Position numbers and translations under genes: made by a program. A stretch of 64,000 nt of DNA from Rhynochetos jubatus (lineage: Eukaryota > Chordata > Aves > Eurypygiformes > Rhynochetidae). Positions 62,701 through 64,000 of this stretch are shown in pieces. Every line of letters starts with the position of its first letter. Position 1 is the first letter of the stretch. The notes beneath the pieces are model-generated. The model did no database searches. It saw nothing but the letters and a program-made list of their open reading frames with translations, and had not been told where the DNA came from. Location: contig CM050648.1 of assembly GCA_027574665.1 (NCBI GenBank), positions 42,503,700 to 42,567,699 on the forward strand. The letters are read 5' to 3'.

Positions 62701-64000
62701 AAAACGCAGCTTATTGACCTCTTTGCCTATTTTTTTTTTTTTCCGCCTCTGGAATATTTTCTAAGCATGCCCTCTCCCTCCTTAAAATAGAGCAGTGAGA
62801 TAGTTCAACCACGTCGCTGGAGTATCTTAATAGGAATGCCAGTGAGATTATGATAGGGCACAGTTACGTTAAGATATGTGGCTAAATATAGCCCCTTCAG
62901 CTTCATTAAATAAAGAGAAGAAGTCATATGGACAGCTGAAAAATCTGCCTTCTAACCGTTAAACACACACAGTAAGTATAAAGTTGCCTTTTGGAAATTA
63001 GCTTTTACTGATACCTATCCCAGATTTGAAGAAAAGGCATCAGCATGCATTCCTGTATTATTCCAAGAGTGCTAAGCACATGAAAATCAAACTTGGAAAG
63101 GTGATGAGCTCTCATAAAACTAAGCTAGCTTTTTATTTTGCATGTTGTCACACATTACAAGAGTCTTTAATTACATCATCACATAACGGTTCTTGAATAA
63201 TACGCATTTGCTCTGCGATCTCTGTTACACTGGTATAGCTGTACTTCTACGTTCCTTTCATAAGCCCGTTATTAATTTTGTTCTCAACAACCTGTATGAT
63301 CTTTATTACCTTACACTTTTAATGCAAATTGCTTCTTTCTCAAGATATCTTTTAATAATTCAGTCAGCACCTATATATAATAAAATATATTCACTTAAGA
63401 GTACCTTGTCAGCAGAAGTGCTTAATAATGAAGCTAATTTAGGTGCAAGTTGGCGGTTTATCTATACCAACAAGTTTCCAGTATTATTCTATTTATAGTT
63501 ACATCTTTAATAAAATGGTTTAATGTTGCCTTGAAGTTACTTTGATTGAATCTGTTTGACCTAAACATCTAAAAGATGCTACAAATTTATAGCAGAGGTT
63601 ATAGGGTGATACACAAGTGGTGGTGAGGGAACAACTGAGCTCCTAGAGCCGAAATCCTAACCTAAACTGACTAGAAGGTGTCAGATTCAGGATGGAAGGA
63701 ATAAAATGGAGGAGAAGAGGTCAAGGTGCAACCTAGTAAAAGGGCAGAAGGTACCTCTGAGCAATGCAGGAGATGATATTTAAGAACACAAATGGCATCA
63801 CTCTAGCTGTACCAAGTCTTCAGAGGTCACGGTAGCCTGCTTAAGGCTAGCCCACTGCTAGCCAGCCTGGAGGAGGTAACTGCTGGGGCCAAGCATCCCT
63901 TCATCCTCCCGGCCCTGCCCCAGATGTAGGACGAATTTTCTGGTATATTTACCCTCAGCCACTTCACTCAGGGGCAGAATTTGACCAAGAGGATTGATTC
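62701..64000. other. Upstream flank of XKR4, no recognised gene
   Basis: AT-rich DNA 5' of the XKR4 promoter. A T-run lies at 62730-62742. An open + strand stretch at 63193-63498 starts at TTG, has no in-frame ATG near its start and no known domain. A short inverted repeat (GGCTAG/CTAGCC) occurs at 63845-63863. Nothing else is supportable. Confidence 0.5.

Noticed and set aside
63193-63498. 101-codon + strand open frame in the upstream flank
   Set aside because: It begins at TTG, is Leu/Tyr/Ile-rich as AT-rich DNA gives, and shows no known domain.
1-64000. CRISPR array, tRNA, rRNA or prokaryotic defence system
   Set aside because: No regularly spaced direct repeats, no cloverleaf or rRNA motifs recognised, and the content is clearly vertebrate nuclear DNA.

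Overview
The window is vertebrate nuclear DNA, almost certainly from a bird. It holds three CR1 LINE fragments with the avian-type 3' end, a solo endogenous-retrovirus LTR of a family common in bird genomes, and one recognisable gene part: exon 1 of XKR4. There are no prokaryotic operons, no CRISPR array, and no RNA gene that I can recognise.

Layout, read along the + strand. Positions 1 to about 59,690 are AT-rich non-coding DNA. Because XKR4 is on the minus strand and its exon 1 ends in a splice donor at 60,292/60,291, this whole stretch should be the 5' part of XKR4 intron 1. I recognise neither exon 2 nor exon 3 in it, which fits the very long first intron known for mammalian XKR4. The intron carries an old MIR/L3-type fragment (about 2.0 kb), the solo LTR (9,508-10,050), CR1 copies (17.0, 25.3 and 28.4 kb), a foldback element (about 34.6-34.8 kb), a second ancient LINE fragment (59.2 kb), simple repeats and short palindromes. 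Positions 59,690-62,700 are a strong CpG island holding the XKR4 first exon (60,292-61,139, minus), its 5' leader and its presumed promoter. Positions 62,700-64,000 are AT-rich upstream flank with no recognised gene.

XKR4 encodes a multi-pass plasma-membrane protein of the XK family. Mammalian Xkr4 is a caspase-dependent phospholipid scramblase. Only the N-terminal 282 residues plus two bases of the next codon are encoded here: a low-complexity Gly/Cys/Ser/Ala-rich cytosolic tail and the first membrane segments.

I found no convincing new biological system. The items most worth checking are a TATA box followed by a splice donor inside intron 1 on the XKR4 strand (49.5-49.6 kb), the long imperfect foldback at 34.6 kb, an 18-bp perfect palindrome of homeodomain type at 37.88 kb, two open stretches with good splice donors on the opposite strand (2.5 and 45.7-46.0 kb), and a possible antisense promoter at the island edge (59.7-59.9 kb).
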